Assembly (NCBI GenBank): GCA_900319465.1
Contig: ONOL01000007.1
Coordinates: 1-64,000 of the forward strand
DNA: 64,000 bases
Source of the DNA: an uncultured Eubacteriales bacterium
Lineage (GTDB): Bacteria; Bacillota; Clostridia; Oscillospirales; Oscillospiraceae
Reading direction: 5' to 3'
Part shown: positions 52,988 through 61,094 of the stretch, piece after piece
Layout of the letters: each line of letters starts with the position of its first letter
Position numbering within the stretch: the stretch's first letter is position 1
Made by a program: the position numbers and the translations under genes
The notes under the pieces: generated by a model
Told to the model about the DNA's origin: nothing
The model's input: only the letters and a program-made list of their open reading frames with translations
Databases searched by the model: none

Positions 52988-53533
52988 ATGAAGTTCACTT
53001 TCACCGAGAAAAAGATGGATTCTTCTGAGGATCTGAGAGCCTATGCCCAGCGGAAGATCGGCAAGCTGGACCGCTTCTTCAAAAACGAGGCGGAGGCTTT
53101 CGTAACCTTCAGCCTGGAGCGCGGGCGCTTCCGGGCAGAGATCACCATCCACAACAACGGCCTGTACTACCGTGCAAGCGAACTTACGAACGACATGTAC
53201 GCCTCTGTCGATTCGGGCGTGGCCGCGATCGAGCGGCAGATCCGCCGGAACAAGACCCGTCTGGAGAAGCGCCTCCGGGACGGTGTGCTGGTGGAGCGTG
53301 ACGCCGTGCCTGCCTTTGCGCCTCTGGAGGACGAGGCGGATGAAGAGTTCAAGATCGTGCGTTCCAAGCGCTTCTCCATCAAGCCCATGTCTCCCGAGGA
53401 GGCCATCCTGCAGATGAACCTGCTGGATCATGAGTTCTTCGTGTTCCGGAATATGGAAGCAGAGGACGCGATCGCGGTGGTCTACAAGCGCAAACAGGGC
53501 GGCTACGGCCTGATCTGCGACGACGGGGAATGA
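52988..53533 (+). CDS. hpf: Ribosome hibernation-promoting factor, long form
   Basis: A 181-residue protein. Residues 1-95 are the RaiA/YfiA fold (MKFTFTEKKMDSSEDLRAYAQRKIGKLDRFF, then ASVDSGVAAIERQIRRNKTRL) that binds the 30S subunit. Residues 120-178 are the dimerisation domain of long HPF (IVRSKRFSIKPMSPEEAILQM, FRNMEAEDAIAVVYKR), which pairs 70S ribosomes into 100S dimers in stationary phase. RBS AAAGGAGTTGG. Confidence 0.95.
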   Translation: MKFTFTEKKMDSSEDLRAYAQRKIGKLDRFFKNEAEAFVTFSLERGRFRAEITIHNNGLYYRASELTNDMYASVDSGVAAIERQIRRNKTRLEKRLRDGVLVERDAVPAFAPLEDEADEEFKIVRSKRFSIKPMSPEEAILQMNLLDHEFFVFRNMEAEDAIAVVYKRKQGGYGLICDDGE

Positions 53534-53548
53534 CCGATAACTGTGTTT

Positions 53549-53575
53549 TGCGGTGAGAGCCATGCTCTCACCGCA
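53549..53575 (+). terminator. Terminator after hpf
   Basis: 12-bp perfect stem TGCGGTGAGAGC/GCTCTCACCGCA with loop CAT, then TTTCTTTTG. Confidence 0.85.
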
Positions 53576-53581
53576 TTTCTT

Positions 53582-53610
53582 TTGACGAATGGCGTTTCCT
53601 GCGGTATACT
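53582..53610 (+). promoter_or_regulatory. Promoter of the GH2/esterase operon
   Basis: TTGACG (53582-53587), 17-nt spacer, TATACT (53605-53610); it begins right after the hpf terminator. Confidence 0.75.
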
Positions 53611-53639
53611 GTTAAAAAAGACAAAAAGGGGGGATATGC

Positions 53640-55319
53640 GTGCAGAGGCTGTACACCGAAGAGGGGAGAAGCCTGCCCGCGATCCCCTGGGAGCGCTACC
53701 CCCGGCCGCAGCTTCGCCGGGAGGACTGGCTCTGCCTCAACGGGGACTGGACGCTCGAGAGCGCCGGGCGCGCGCAGCGCGTCCGCGTGCCCTTCTGCCC
53801 CGAGAGCCTGCTGAGCGGCGTGGAGACCCCGCCGCCCGTGGGCGAGCGGATGGTCTGCACGCGAAGCTTCTCTGTGCCGGAGGGCTGGAGCGGCAAGCGC
53901 GTGCTGCTGCATTTCGGCGCGGTGATGCGCGCCTGCCGCGTGTCCGTCAACGATACGGCGCTCGGCAGCCATGACAACGGCTATCTGCCCTTCTCCTTCG
54001 AGCTCACCGGCGCGCTGCGCCCCGGCGAAAACGAGCTGCGGGTGGAGCTCGTCAACGACCTCGACCGCCGCTATCCCTGGGGCAAGCAGAGTGTGAAGCG
54101 CGGCGGGATGTGGTATACCCCCTGCTCCGGCATCTGGCAGACGGTCTGGCTGGAGCCGGTGCCGGAAACGTACGTCCGCGCCCTGCGCATCGAGACAGGC
54201 GAAAACTGGGTCGCGATCACGGCCGAGGGCGTCTCGGAGGGCGAGGTGCTGCTGGAGGGGGAGCGCTATCCCCTGCGAGACGGCAGCGTGAAGATCCCGG
54301 TCGCCGCGCCGCGGCTCTGGAGCCCGGAGGACCCGCAGCTCTACGACTTCACGCTCACGAGCGGCGAAGACCGGGTCGCTTCCTACTTTGCCCTGCGCAC
54401 GCTCTCCGTGAAACGGTTCCGCGGCGTGCCCCGGCTCTGCCTCAACGGCAAGCCGTATTTTTTCAACGGCCTGCTCGACCAGGGCTACTGGAGCGACGGG
54501 CTCTACACCCCCGCTTCGCCGGAGGGCTTTGCCAAGGATATCCTCGCCATGAAGTCGCTGGGCTTCAACACGCTCAGAAAGCACATCAAGGTCGAGCCCG
54601 AGCAGTTCTATTACGACTGCGACCGGCTGGGCATGATCGTTTTCCAGGACATGGTGAACAACGGCGATTACGGCTATATCCGCGATACCGTACTGCCCAC
54701 GCTGCATTTCCAGAAGCGCCGGGACAAGCGCCTGCACCGGGACGGCGAGAGCCGCCGCCTCTTCCTTGAGAGCATGGAAGGGACCGTGCGCCTGCTGAAA
54801 AACCATCCCTGCATCTGCCTCTGGACGATCTTCAACGAGGGCTGGGGCCAGTTCCATGCGGACGCGGCCTACGACCGGCTCCGCGCGCTGGACGGCACCC
54901 GCTTTATCGACGCGACCTCCGGCTGGTTCCACCAGACGAAGAGCGACGTCGACAGCCTGCACATCTATTTCGACCCCCTGCATCTGGGAAAACAGCCGCT
55001 GCCCCAGTTTCTGAGCGAGTTCGGCGGCTACGTCTGGAAGCTGCCGGCGCACAGCTTCAACACGGAAAAGACCTACGGCTACCGCAAGTACGACACGCGG
55101 GAGGCCTTCACGGCGGCGCTGCGGGAGACCTACGGCAGCGAGCTGCCCCCGCTCGTCCGGCAGGGGCTCTGCGCCGCGGTATACACGCAGGTCTCCGACG
55201 TCGAGGACGAGACGAACGGCTTCCTGAGCTTTGACCGCGCGGTGCTCAAGGTGAAGCCCGAGGAGCTGCGCGGGCTGTGCGAGGACCTGCAGCGCGCGCT
55301 GGAGGAGGGCTGCCGGTGA
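53640..55319 (+). CDS. Glycoside hydrolase family 2 enzyme
   Basis: A 559-residue GH2 protein without signal peptide, so cytoplasmic. A sugar-binding jelly roll (about 20-180, WLCLNGDWTLES), an immunoglobulin-like domain (up to about 270) and a TIM barrel follow. The barrel has the acid/base Glu in TIFNEGWGQF near 398 and the nucleophile Glu in LSEFGGY near 459. Whether it is a beta-galactosidase, beta-glucuronidase or beta-mannosidase cannot be read. Start GTG 53640 after AAAGGGGGG. It overlaps the esterase gene (GTGA). Confidence 0.88.
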   Translation: MQRLYTEEGRSLPAIPWERYPRPQLRREDWLCLNGDWTLESAGRAQRVRVPFCPESLLSGVETPPPVGERMVCTRSFSVPEGWSGKRVLLHFGAVMRACRVSVNDTALGSHDNGYLPFSFELTGALRPGENELRVELVNDLDRRYPWGKQSVKRGGMWYTPCSGIWQTVWLEPVPETYVRALRIETGENWVAITAEGVSEGEVLLEGERYPLRDGSVKIPVAAPRLWSPEDPQLYDFTLTSGEDRVASYFALRTLSVKRFRGVPRLCLNGKPYFFNGLLDQGYWSDGLYTPASPEGFAKDILAMKSLGFNTLRKHIKVEPEQFYYDCDRLGMIVFQDMVNNGDYGYIRDTVLPTLHFQKRRDKRLHRDGESRRLFLESMEGTVRLLKNHPCICLWTIFNEGWGQFHADAAYDRLRALDGTRFIDATSGWFHQTKSDVDSLHIYFDPLHLGKQPLPQFLSEFGGYVWKLPAHSFNTEKTYGYRKYDTREAFTAALRETYGSELPPLVRQGLCAAVYTQVSDVEDETNGFLSFDRAVLKVKPEELRGLCEDLQRALEEGCR

Positions 55320-56482
55320 AGAAACATGGCACGGCGGTTTTTGCGCTTCTGTTTTTGCTGATGCTCTGTCTCGGCGCGGGGCTGGGCGTTCTGGCGGCGC
55401 GCTGGCAGGAAGCGAAAAGCCCCGCGACGCCCGCGCCCGAAGCCCAGGAGACCCCGGCGTCCGCGCCCGAGTCGCCTCCGTCGGTCTCGCCGGAGGACTG
55501 CGGCCATCCGGCCTATGAAAACGGCGCCTGCGTGCTCTGCGGCCACGTCTGCGAGCACCCCTTCCACGACACGGAGGGGCTGTGCCTGCTCTGCGGCGAG
55601 AAGGTCGTTCACCACTATATCAACGGCTACTGCAGCTGCGGCGCGCAGCCCGACCTCCGCCGGAGCCTGCTGCCGGACCGCTTTTACGAGCCCTGCGGCG
55701 AGGAGGGCGCCATCGTCAACTGGAGCTACGAGTCGGTCCAGTGGGGGACGGAGATCCCGGTGACGGTCAACGTGGACTTCTATGTGCCCTACGACTACGA
55801 CCCGGCGAAGCCGTACAACGTCCTGGTGCTGCTGCACGGGCTGCGCACCACGGAGGAATCCTGGCTCGACGAGACGCTGGAGCTCTGGGACGGGCGCTTT
55901 TTCGAGATGCGCTGGGTCTACGACCGTATGATCGCGGAAAAGCTGATCGACCCGCTCATCATCGTCTCCGCCTCCCAGTACCTGGTCCACGGGAACACCC
56001 AGTACAAGAGCAGCTACGAGCAGATGGCGGCGGAGCTGCAGGGGACCATCCTGCCCTACACCGCGCAGTTCCTGAGCACCTACGCCGAGGGCTGCGACGC
56101 GGCCTCCCTGATGCTCGCGCGGGAGCATTTCGCCATCGGCGGCAACTCCTGGGGCTCCTACTATACCTACGACACGGGCATGTGCCAGAGCCTGCCCTAT
56201 TTTGCCAGCTTCCTCTGCTTCTCCGGCGACGCGGCCACCGCCTACGTGGTGCAGTCGCTGGAATCCGATCAACTGCGCGACTACCCCATCCGGCTCTACT
56301 ACGCCGCCGCGGGCGACACCGATGTGGCGCGGGACGGGGAGGAGAAGTGCTTTTACGACATCGTACCGCGGGTCGGACGGCTCGTGGACGGGCAGAACGC
56401 CTTCTACCACGTCTGCGAAGGCGGCCACGACTGGGGCACCTGGTCGATCGAGATCTACAACGCGCTGCAGTTCCTGTTTTGA
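55316..56482 (+). CDS. Membrane-anchored esterase with cysteine-rich N-terminal region
   Basis: A 388-residue protein. An N-terminal helix (AVFALLFLLMLCLGAGLGVLA) and a Pro/Ala linker lead to a Cys-rich stretch (about 62-115) with repeated CxxC pairs (CVLCGHVC, CLLCGE, CSCG), probably a metal- or disulfide-stabilised module. An alpha/beta-hydrolase of the feruloyl esterase/CE1 type follows: VLVLLHGLRTTEESW, nucleophile Ser in IGGNSWGSYY near 280 and a C-terminal His in GGHDWGTW. It would remove acyl groups outside the cell. It starts with GTG overlapping the GH2 stop and is translationally coupled. Confidence 0.82.
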   Translation: MKKHGTAVFALLFLLMLCLGAGLGVLAARWQEAKSPATPAPEAQETPASAPESPPSVSPEDCGHPAYENGACVLCGHVCEHPFHDTEGLCLLCGEKVVHHYINGYCSCGAQPDLRRSLLPDRFYEPCGEEGAIVNWSYESVQWGTEIPVTVNVDFYVPYDYDPAKPYNVLVLLHGLRTTEESWLDETLELWDGRFFEMRWVYDRMIAEKLIDPLIIVSASQYLVHGNTQYKSSYEQMAAELQGTILPYTAQFLSTYAEGCDAASLMLAREHFAIGGNSWGSYYTYDTGMCQSLPYFASFLCFSGDAATAYVVQSLESDQLRDYPIRLYYAAAGDTDVARDGEEKCFYDIVPRVGRLVDGQNAFYHVCEGGHDWGTWSIEIYNALQFLF

Positions 56483-56550
56483 ACGGACGGGCGGGCCGCC
56501 CGCCCGGGAAGGATTCGGGATCACATAATGAAAATATATGGAGGTATCGT

Positions 56551-57207
56551 ATGAATCTGCTGAACATTCTGCTCAAGTCCCTGCTGGCCGACGCTTCGCT
56601 CAGCGCGCTGGCAAAGAAGACCGGTCTGAGCGGCGCGGTGCTCAAAAAGCTGCTGCCGCTGGCGATCCCCCTGCTGCTCAAGGCGCTCACGAACAACGCC
56701 GCCTCCCAGAACGGCGTGCAGTCCCTGCTCGGCGCGCTGACCCAGCACACCAGCACCAAGTCCATGCCCGAACAGATCGCCGAGGCCGATCTGGAAGACG
56801 GCGGGAAGATCCTCGGCCACATCCTGGGCGGCAGCGCCGCGTCCGAGCTCAACGGCCTCGCCGCGCAGACCGGCCTGAGCACCGCGCAGGTCAGCACTGC
56901 GCTCTCCGGCATCGCCCCCGCGCTCCTCAGCGGCCTGTCCGCCGCGACGCACGGCAACGCCGCCTCTGCCGGCAAGGTGGATCTGAGCGACGGCCTGGAT
57001 CTGGGCGACGTGATGGCCATGCTGGGCGGCACGTCCCAGAGCGCCTCCCCCGTGGGCGGTCTGCTGGGCTCGCTGCTCGGCGGCCAGAGCAGCGCCTCTC
57101 CCATGGGCGGCCTGCTGGGCTCCCTGCTCGGCAGCGGCGTGCAGGAGAATGACAACAGCCTCAACGGCAACGCGCTTCTCGGCGCGCTGCTGGGCGCGAT
57201 GAAGTAA
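56551..57207 (+). CDS. DUF937-family protein
   Basis: A 218-residue, low-charge, Ala/Gly/Leu/Ser-rich protein. Residues 10-60 and 85-140 fit DUF937 (LPLAIPLLLKALTNNAAS, GGKILGHILGG and TGLSTAQVSTALSGIAPALLSGL). The C-terminal part carries two near-identical GGLLGSLLG segments (residues near 170-200). Function unknown. RBS GGAGG. It starts a tight trio with the HTH gene 12 bp downstream. Confidence 0.85.
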   Translation: MNLLNILLKSLLADASLSALAKKTGLSGAVLKKLLPLAIPLLLKALTNNAASQNGVQSLLGALTQHTSTKSMPEQIAEADLEDGGKILGHILGGSAASELNGLAAQTGLSTAQVSTALSGIAPALLSGLSAATHGNAASAGKVDLSDGLDLGDVMAMLGGTSQSASPVGGLLGSLLGGQSSASPMGGLLGSLLGSGVQENDNSLNGNALLGALLGAMK

Positions 57208-57218
57208 AGGAGCGCAGT

Positions 57219-57815
57219 ATGGCGGAGAAAAAAGTCGGCGAACTCATAAAGGAAGCCCGCACCAACGCGAAGCTGAGCCAGACGGCGCTGGCCGAGCAGG
57301 TGGGGCTGAGCGCCGCGGACATCGGCAAGGCCGAGCGCGGCGAGAAGGAGCTGAGCCAGGCGGCGCTCAAGGCGATCGCCAAGGCGACCGGCGTCACGCA
57401 GAAATCCCTGCTGGAGGCGCCGAAGGGCGGCGCGTCGGCCGCTGCGGCCACCGCGAAGAAAACCACGGCGACCACGGCGAAGAAGACGGCGACCACGGCC
57501 AAAAAGACGACGACCACGGCCAAAAAGACGACGACCACGGCCAAAAAGACGACGACCACGGCGAAAAAGACCGGCACGGCCACCGCCCAAAAGACCGCCG
57601 CGGCGGAGGAGCTGACGGCGGCGGAAAAGACCATGCTCAACGCCTACCGCAAGGCCGACGCGGAGACCCGCAAGGCCGCGCTGAAGCTCTTGAAGGGCGA
57701 GAAGGACGAGGACATCCTCTCCACGCTGATCCAGAGCTTCACCGGCGGCGGCAGCGGCGCGGGCGACCTGGGCGGCGGCCTGATGAGCCTGCTCGGCAAT
57801 CTGGGTAAGAAGTAA
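57219..57815 (+). CDS. XRE-type HTH protein with histone-H1-like repeat tail
   Basis: A 198-residue protein. Residues 4-60 form a Cro/C1 helix-turn-helix (LIKEARTNAKLSQTALAEQVGLSAADI). Residues about 75-125 are repeated K-K-T-x-T-T-A heptads, very basic and like the C-terminal tails of bacterial histone-H1-like proteins. A helical domain (LTAAEKTMLNAYRKADAETRKAALKLLKGEKDED) and a Gly-rich end (GGGSGAGDLGGGLMSLL) follow, the end resembling that of the DUF937 neighbour. It is suggested to be a DNA-binding/condensing protein; not proven. Confidence 0.8.
   Translation: MAEKKVGELIKEARTNAKLSQTALAEQVGLSAADIGKAERGEKELSQAALKAIAKATGVTQKSLLEAPKGGASAAAATAKKTTATTAKKTATTAKKTTTTAKKTTTTAKKTTTTAKKTGTATAQKTAAAEELTAAEKTMLNAYRKADAETRKAALKLLKGEKDEDILSTLIQSFTGGGSGAGDLGGGLMSLLGNLGKK
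57480..57563 (+). repeat. Tandem 21-nt coding repeats
   Basis: Four consecutive 21-nt units (three reading KKTTTTA, the first KKTATTA) differ by only a few bases. They encode the H1-like tail of the HTH protein and are likely to vary in copy number between strains. Confidence 0.9.
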
Positions 57816-57818
57816 GGC

Positions 57819-58466
57819 GTGGCACAGCGGACGATCCACTATCTCCTCGGTCGGCTGCTCCTGCGGGAGGAGCCGGTCGGGGACGCGGAGCGCTTCCTTC
57901 TCGGCTGCCTCCTGCCCGACGCCTATGCCGATCTCGCAGACCGCCCGGCGACGCATTTCATCAACCGTTCGATCCCCGGGATGCACTACTTTGATTACGA
58001 CGCCTTCCGGGAACGCTTTGCGGCGCAGATGGGGGACCCCCTGTATCAGGGCTACTGCCTGCACCTGCTGGAGGACAACTGCTATCGCCTCTTCTTCCGG
58101 CAGCGGCTCGCCCTGTCCATCGATCCGGAGGACGCGGAGCAGGTGGCGGCGCTGCATCGGGATTATCGCCTCCTGAACGCCCGCATCGTGGCGCGCTACG
58201 GCCTGCGCTGCGAGGTGGAGCACCCGGCGGCCTTCGCGCGGGAGCCGCTCAGCACGGTCGCGGCCTTTGCGACGGAGGATTTCCTCGCGGCTTTTGCGCG
58301 CGATTTCACCGAAAAAGAAGAAGGGGAGCTGCGCTTTCTGACGGAGGCCGCGCTGGAGGAATACCTCGATGGCTGCTATCCGCTCTGTCTGGAGGCGCTC
58401 CGGGCGCTGCGGCACGGCGGACGCCTCCTCCCGGCGGCGGACCTGGCCTGGACAGACCCCAAATAG
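57819..58466 (+). CDS. PLC/S1-P1-like hypothetical protein
   Basis: A 215-residue protein starting with GTG three bases after the HTH gene. His and Asp residues are spread as in zinc-dependent phospholipase C-like proteins of Clostridia: LLGCLLPDAYADL, ATHF, YQGYCLHLLEDNCYRLFF. The fold assignment is tentative. It ends the trio with DUF937 and the HTH protein and shares their transcript. Confidence 0.65.
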   Translation: MAQRTIHYLLGRLLLREEPVGDAERFLLGCLLPDAYADLADRPATHFINRSIPGMHYFDYDAFRERFAAQMGDPLYQGYCLHLLEDNCYRLFFRQRLALSIDPEDAEQVAALHRDYRLLNARIVARYGLRCEVEHPAAFAREPLSTVAAFATEDFLAAFARDFTEKEEGELRFLTEAALEEYLDGCYPLCLEALRALRHGGRLLPAADLAWTDPK

Positions 58467-58490
58467 ACCAATAAGCGCAGGCAAAAAAAT

Positions 58491-58519
58491 CCGGAGAAGC
58501 TCAAAAAGGGCTTCTCCGG
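58491..58519. terminator. Terminator between the trio and the metal efflux operon
   Basis: 10-bp stem CCGGAGAAGC/GCTTCTCCGG with a 9-nt loop. T-rich TTTCCTTTG follows rightward and GATTTTTTTGCC leftward, so it can work both ways. Confidence 0.8.
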
Positions 58520-58535
58520 TTTCCTTTGTTCCGTT

Positions 58536-60380
58536 CTATTCGGCGGCCCGCATCGCGCGCATGGCGTTGAGGATCGCCAGCACCAGCACACCCACGTCGC
58601 CGAACACGGCAAACCACATATTGGCGATGCCGAGCGCGCCGAGCAGCAGGATGATAAGCTTGACGCCGAGGGCGAAAGCGATGTTCTCGCGCACGATGCG
58701 CATGGTCTTGCGCGCGATCTTCACCGCGAGCGGCAGGCGGGAGGGCCTGTCGTCCATCAGAACGACATCCGCCGACTCGATGGCGGCGTCCGAGCCGAGC
58801 GCGCCCATGGCGATGCCCACGTCCGCGCGGGTCAGCACCGGGGCGTCGTTGATGCCGTCGCCCACATAGGCGAGCTTGCCGCCCTCCGCGAGGAGGGCTT
58901 CGACCTGCTCGACCTTCTGCGCGGGCAGCAGCTCCGGGAGGCAGCGGTCGATGCCGAGCCGGGAGGCCACGTTTTCCGCCACGGCGGCCTTGTCGCCGGA
59001 GAGCATGACGGTACGGGCCACGCCGAGCGCCTTGAGCGCGCGGATCGCGTCTGCCGCGTCCTCCTTGAGCCGGTCGTTGATGACGATGTGGCCGAGGTAC
59101 TCGCTGCCGTGCGCGACGTGGATGATCGTGCCCAGCAGATGGCAGTCGTGGAATTCCGCGCCGATCTGTGCCATGAGGCCGGCGTTGCCGACGTAGTAGG
59201 TCTCGCCGTCCACCTCGGCGCGAAGTCCGCGGCCGGCAAGCTCCTCGACCCCGGCGATGCGGCTTTTGTCGATCTCGCCCTCGAAGGCCTGCAGGATGGA
59301 CTGCGCGACCGGATGGCTCGAATAGCTCTCAGCTGCGGCGGCGATCTCCAGCAGCTCCTCCGGGGAGATCTCGCGAGGATGCACGGCCTCGACGGCGAAG
59401 CGGCCCTCGGTCAGCGTACCGGTCTTGTCGAAGCAGACGGTCTCCACCTTCGAGAGCGTCTCCAGATCGTTTGCGCCCTTGATGAGGATGCCCTGCCGGG
59501 AGGCACCGCCGATGCCGCCGAAGAAGCTCAGCGGGACGGAAACCACCAGCGCGCAGGGGCAGGAGACCACGAGGAAGATCAGCGCGCGCTCGATCCAGTC
59601 TCCCCAACTGCCGACGAAGAGCGGCGGCACCAGCGCCAGCAGCAGGGCGCCGGTGACCACGACGGGCGTATACCAGCGGGCGAAGCGGGTGATGAAGCTC
59701 TCGACCTTTGCCTTCTTCTCGGCGGAGTTCTCCACCAGCTCGAGAATGCGGGCCACGGTGCTCTCGGCATAGGCGCTCTCGGTGCGCACCTTCAGCAGCC
59801 CCGTGAGGTTGATCGAGCCGGAAATGACGCGGTCGCCCTCGAAAACGTCCACCGGCATGCTCTCGCCGGTGAGGGCGGCGGTGTCCACGCTGCCCGCGCC
59901 CTCGAGCACGATGCCGTCGAGCGGGATGCGCTCGCCCGGGCGGATCACGATGGTCTCGCCGGGCGCGACCTCCTCCGGCTCGACGGAGCATTCCCCGCCC
60001 TCGCGCAGCACCGTGGCACTGTCCGGGCGGATGTCCATGAGCGCCGCGATGGACTTGCGGCTGCGGCCGACGGCGATGGACTCGAAGAGCTCGCCGATCT
60101 GGTAAAAGAGCATGACCGCCGCGGCCTCGGGGTATTCGCCGATGGCGAAGGCGCCGAGTGTGGCGAGCGCCATCAGGAATTTTTCGTCAAAGACCTGTCC
60201 CCGTCCGATGTTGCGCGCGGCGCTCCCAAGCACGTCGTAACCGATCACGAGATAGGGTACGGCGTAAGCCAGCGCCTTCCAAACGCCCGGCAGCGGCAGC
60301 AGCGCCGCCGCGCCCAGCAGCACGGCCGCAGCCAGAATGCGGAAGAGGGTCTTTTTCTGTCTGCGTGTCAGGTCGCTCAT
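58536..60380 (-). CDS. Heavy-metal-translocating P1B-type ATPase
   Basis: A 614-residue metal efflux pump. It has about eight membrane helices. The SCPCAL motif near 290 in helix 6 binds the ion, the TGES loop lies near 170, the phosphorylated Asp is in CFDKTGTLT near 330, and GDGINDAPVL gives the hinge. CPC together with a C-terminal Asp/Gly (FGDVGVL) fits the Zn/Cd/Pb (CadA/ZntA) group. It has no N-terminal metal-binding domain of its own; that is supplied by the overlapping small HMA gene. Last gene of the operon. Confidence 0.93.
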   Translation of the reverse strand: MSDLTRRQKKTLFRILAAAVLLGAAALLPLPGVWKALAYAVPYLVIGYDVLGSAARNIGRGQVFDEKFLMALATLGAFAIGEYPEAAAVMLFYQIGELFESIAVGRSRKSIAALMDIRPDSATVLREGGECSVEPEEVAPGETIVIRPGERIPLDGIVLEGAGSVDTAALTGESMPVDVFEGDRVISGSINLTGLLKVRTESAYAESTVARILELVENSAEKKAKVESFITRFARWYTPVVVTGALLLALVPPLFVGSWGDWIERALIFLVVSCPCALVVSVPLSFFGGIGGASRQGILIKGANDLETLSKVETVCFDKTGTLTEGRFAVEAVHPREISPEELLEIAAAAESYSSHPVAQSILQAFEGEIDKSRIAGVEELAGRGLRAEVDGETYYVGNAGLMAQIGAEFHDCHLLGTIIHVAHGSEYLGHIVINDRLKEDAADAIRALKALGVARTVMLSGDKAAVAENVASRLGIDRCLPELLPAQKVEQVEALLAEGGKLAYVGDGINDAPVLTRADVGIAMGALGSDAAIESADVVLMDDRPSRLPLAVKIARKTMRIVRENIAFALGVKLIILLLGALGIANMWFAVFGDVGVLVLAILNAMRAMRAAE

Positions 60381-60598
60381 TTGAGAATGACCCGGCAGTC
60401 GGGCTCCACCTTGGCGATGCACCTGACGGCGGCCTGCAGGACCTCGTCGAAGCGCTCGTCCTCGGCCTCGAGGCTCATTTTCCGGGTCAGGAAGCTGACC
60501 GTCACGCTCTGCACGCCGGGCAGCTTTCCGATCGCGTTTTCCATCTTGGCGGCGCAGTTGGCGCAGTCCAGATCCTCCAGCTTGAATACCTTTTTCAT
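60377..60598 (-). CDS. Small HMA metal-binding protein
   Basis: A 73-residue ferredoxin-like HMA domain. DCANCAAKMENAI contains the CxxC metal site and VQSVTVSFLTRKM the typical second strand. It overlaps the ATPase gene by 4 bp (ATGA) and the regulator gene by 4 bp. It looks like the detached N-terminal domain or chaperone of the pump. Confidence 0.92.
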   Translation of the reverse strand: MKKVFKLEDLDCANCAAKMENAIGKLPGVQSVTVSFLTRKMSLEAEDERFDEVLQAAVRCIAKVEPDCRVILK

Positions 60599-60954
60599 GC
60601 TTCTTCCTCCCTGTGATCATCTTCAATCAAATGGTCAAAGCCCTGGGCAATGATGGTGCGCACGTGGTCGTCCGAGAGAAAGTAGTAGATGGTCTTGCCC
60701 TCCCGACGCTTGCCTACCAGATCCGCGTCCTTCAGAATACGGAGCTGATGTGAGATGGCCGACTGGGTCATGCCCAGCAGCTCCGCAATGGCGCACACGC
60801 ACATCTCCGACTCGAAGAGCGCGTAGAGGATCTTGCAGCGCGTCGTGTCGCCGAAGATCTTGAACAGATCGCTCAGATCGCTCAGCAGCTCGTCGGTCGG
60901 CAGCTCGCGCCGTACCTTCTCCAGGATGTCCCCGTGGTCATGCATCATTTGCAC
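60595..60954 (-). CDS. ArsR/SmtB metal-responsive repressor
   Basis: A 119-residue winged-helix repressor. The helix-3 metal site has the CVC motif (SEMCVCAIAELLGMTQSAISHQLR), as in CadC/CmtR-type sensors, and the C-terminal helix holds DDHVRTIIAQGFDHLIEDDH, ligands of the alpha-5 site of Zn/Co sensors. Two site types may thus be combined. It heads the operon and a 7-6-7 palindrome lies just upstream, consistent with autoregulation. The starts at 60954 and 60948 are both possible. Confidence 0.92.
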   Translation of the reverse strand: MQMMHDHGDILEKVRRELPTDELLSDLSDLFKIFGDTTRCKILYALFESEMCVCAIAELLGMTQSAISHQLRILKDADLVGKRREGKTIYYFLSDDHVRTIIAQGFDHLIEDDHREEEA

Positions 60955-60962
60955 CTCTGTTC

Positions 60963-60982
60963 ATATGAATGGCTGTTCATAT
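60963..60982. promoter_or_regulatory. Operator of the metal operon
   Basis: Inverted repeat ATATGAA-6 nt-TTCATAT, the usual ArsR/SmtB operator form (12-2-12 family), placed just downstream of and touching the -10 box. Confidence 0.8.
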
Positions 60983-61009
60983 GTTAGCACGCGCCCGACC
61001 GTCTGTCAA
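60981..61009 (-). promoter_or_regulatory. Promoter of the metal operon
   Basis: On the minus strand: TTGACA (61004-61009), 17-nt spacer, TAACAT (60981-60986). The operator overlaps its -10 end. Confidence 0.75.
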
Positions 61010-61030
61010 GGGGGTTTCAGAGAAATAGCA

Positions 61031-61058
61031 AAGCGGCCGGCGAAAATGCCGGCCGCTT
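61031..61058. terminator. Hairpin terminator upstream of the metal operon
   Basis: 11-bp stem AAGCGGCCGGC/GCCGGCCGCTT with a 6-nt loop. A second stem GCCGGATGCG/CGCATCCGGC at 61069-61093, followed leftward by CTCTTTTCC, is probably the true terminator of the membrane protein gene at 61095. Confidence 0.65.
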
Positions 61059-61094
61059 TCGGAAAAGAGCCGGATGCGCTGCACGCATCCGGCA

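Noticed and set aside
57480..57563. Possible CRISPR array or non-coding tandem repeat
   Set aside because: The 21-nt units are contiguous without spacers, stay in frame and encode the Lys/Thr tail of the HTH protein.
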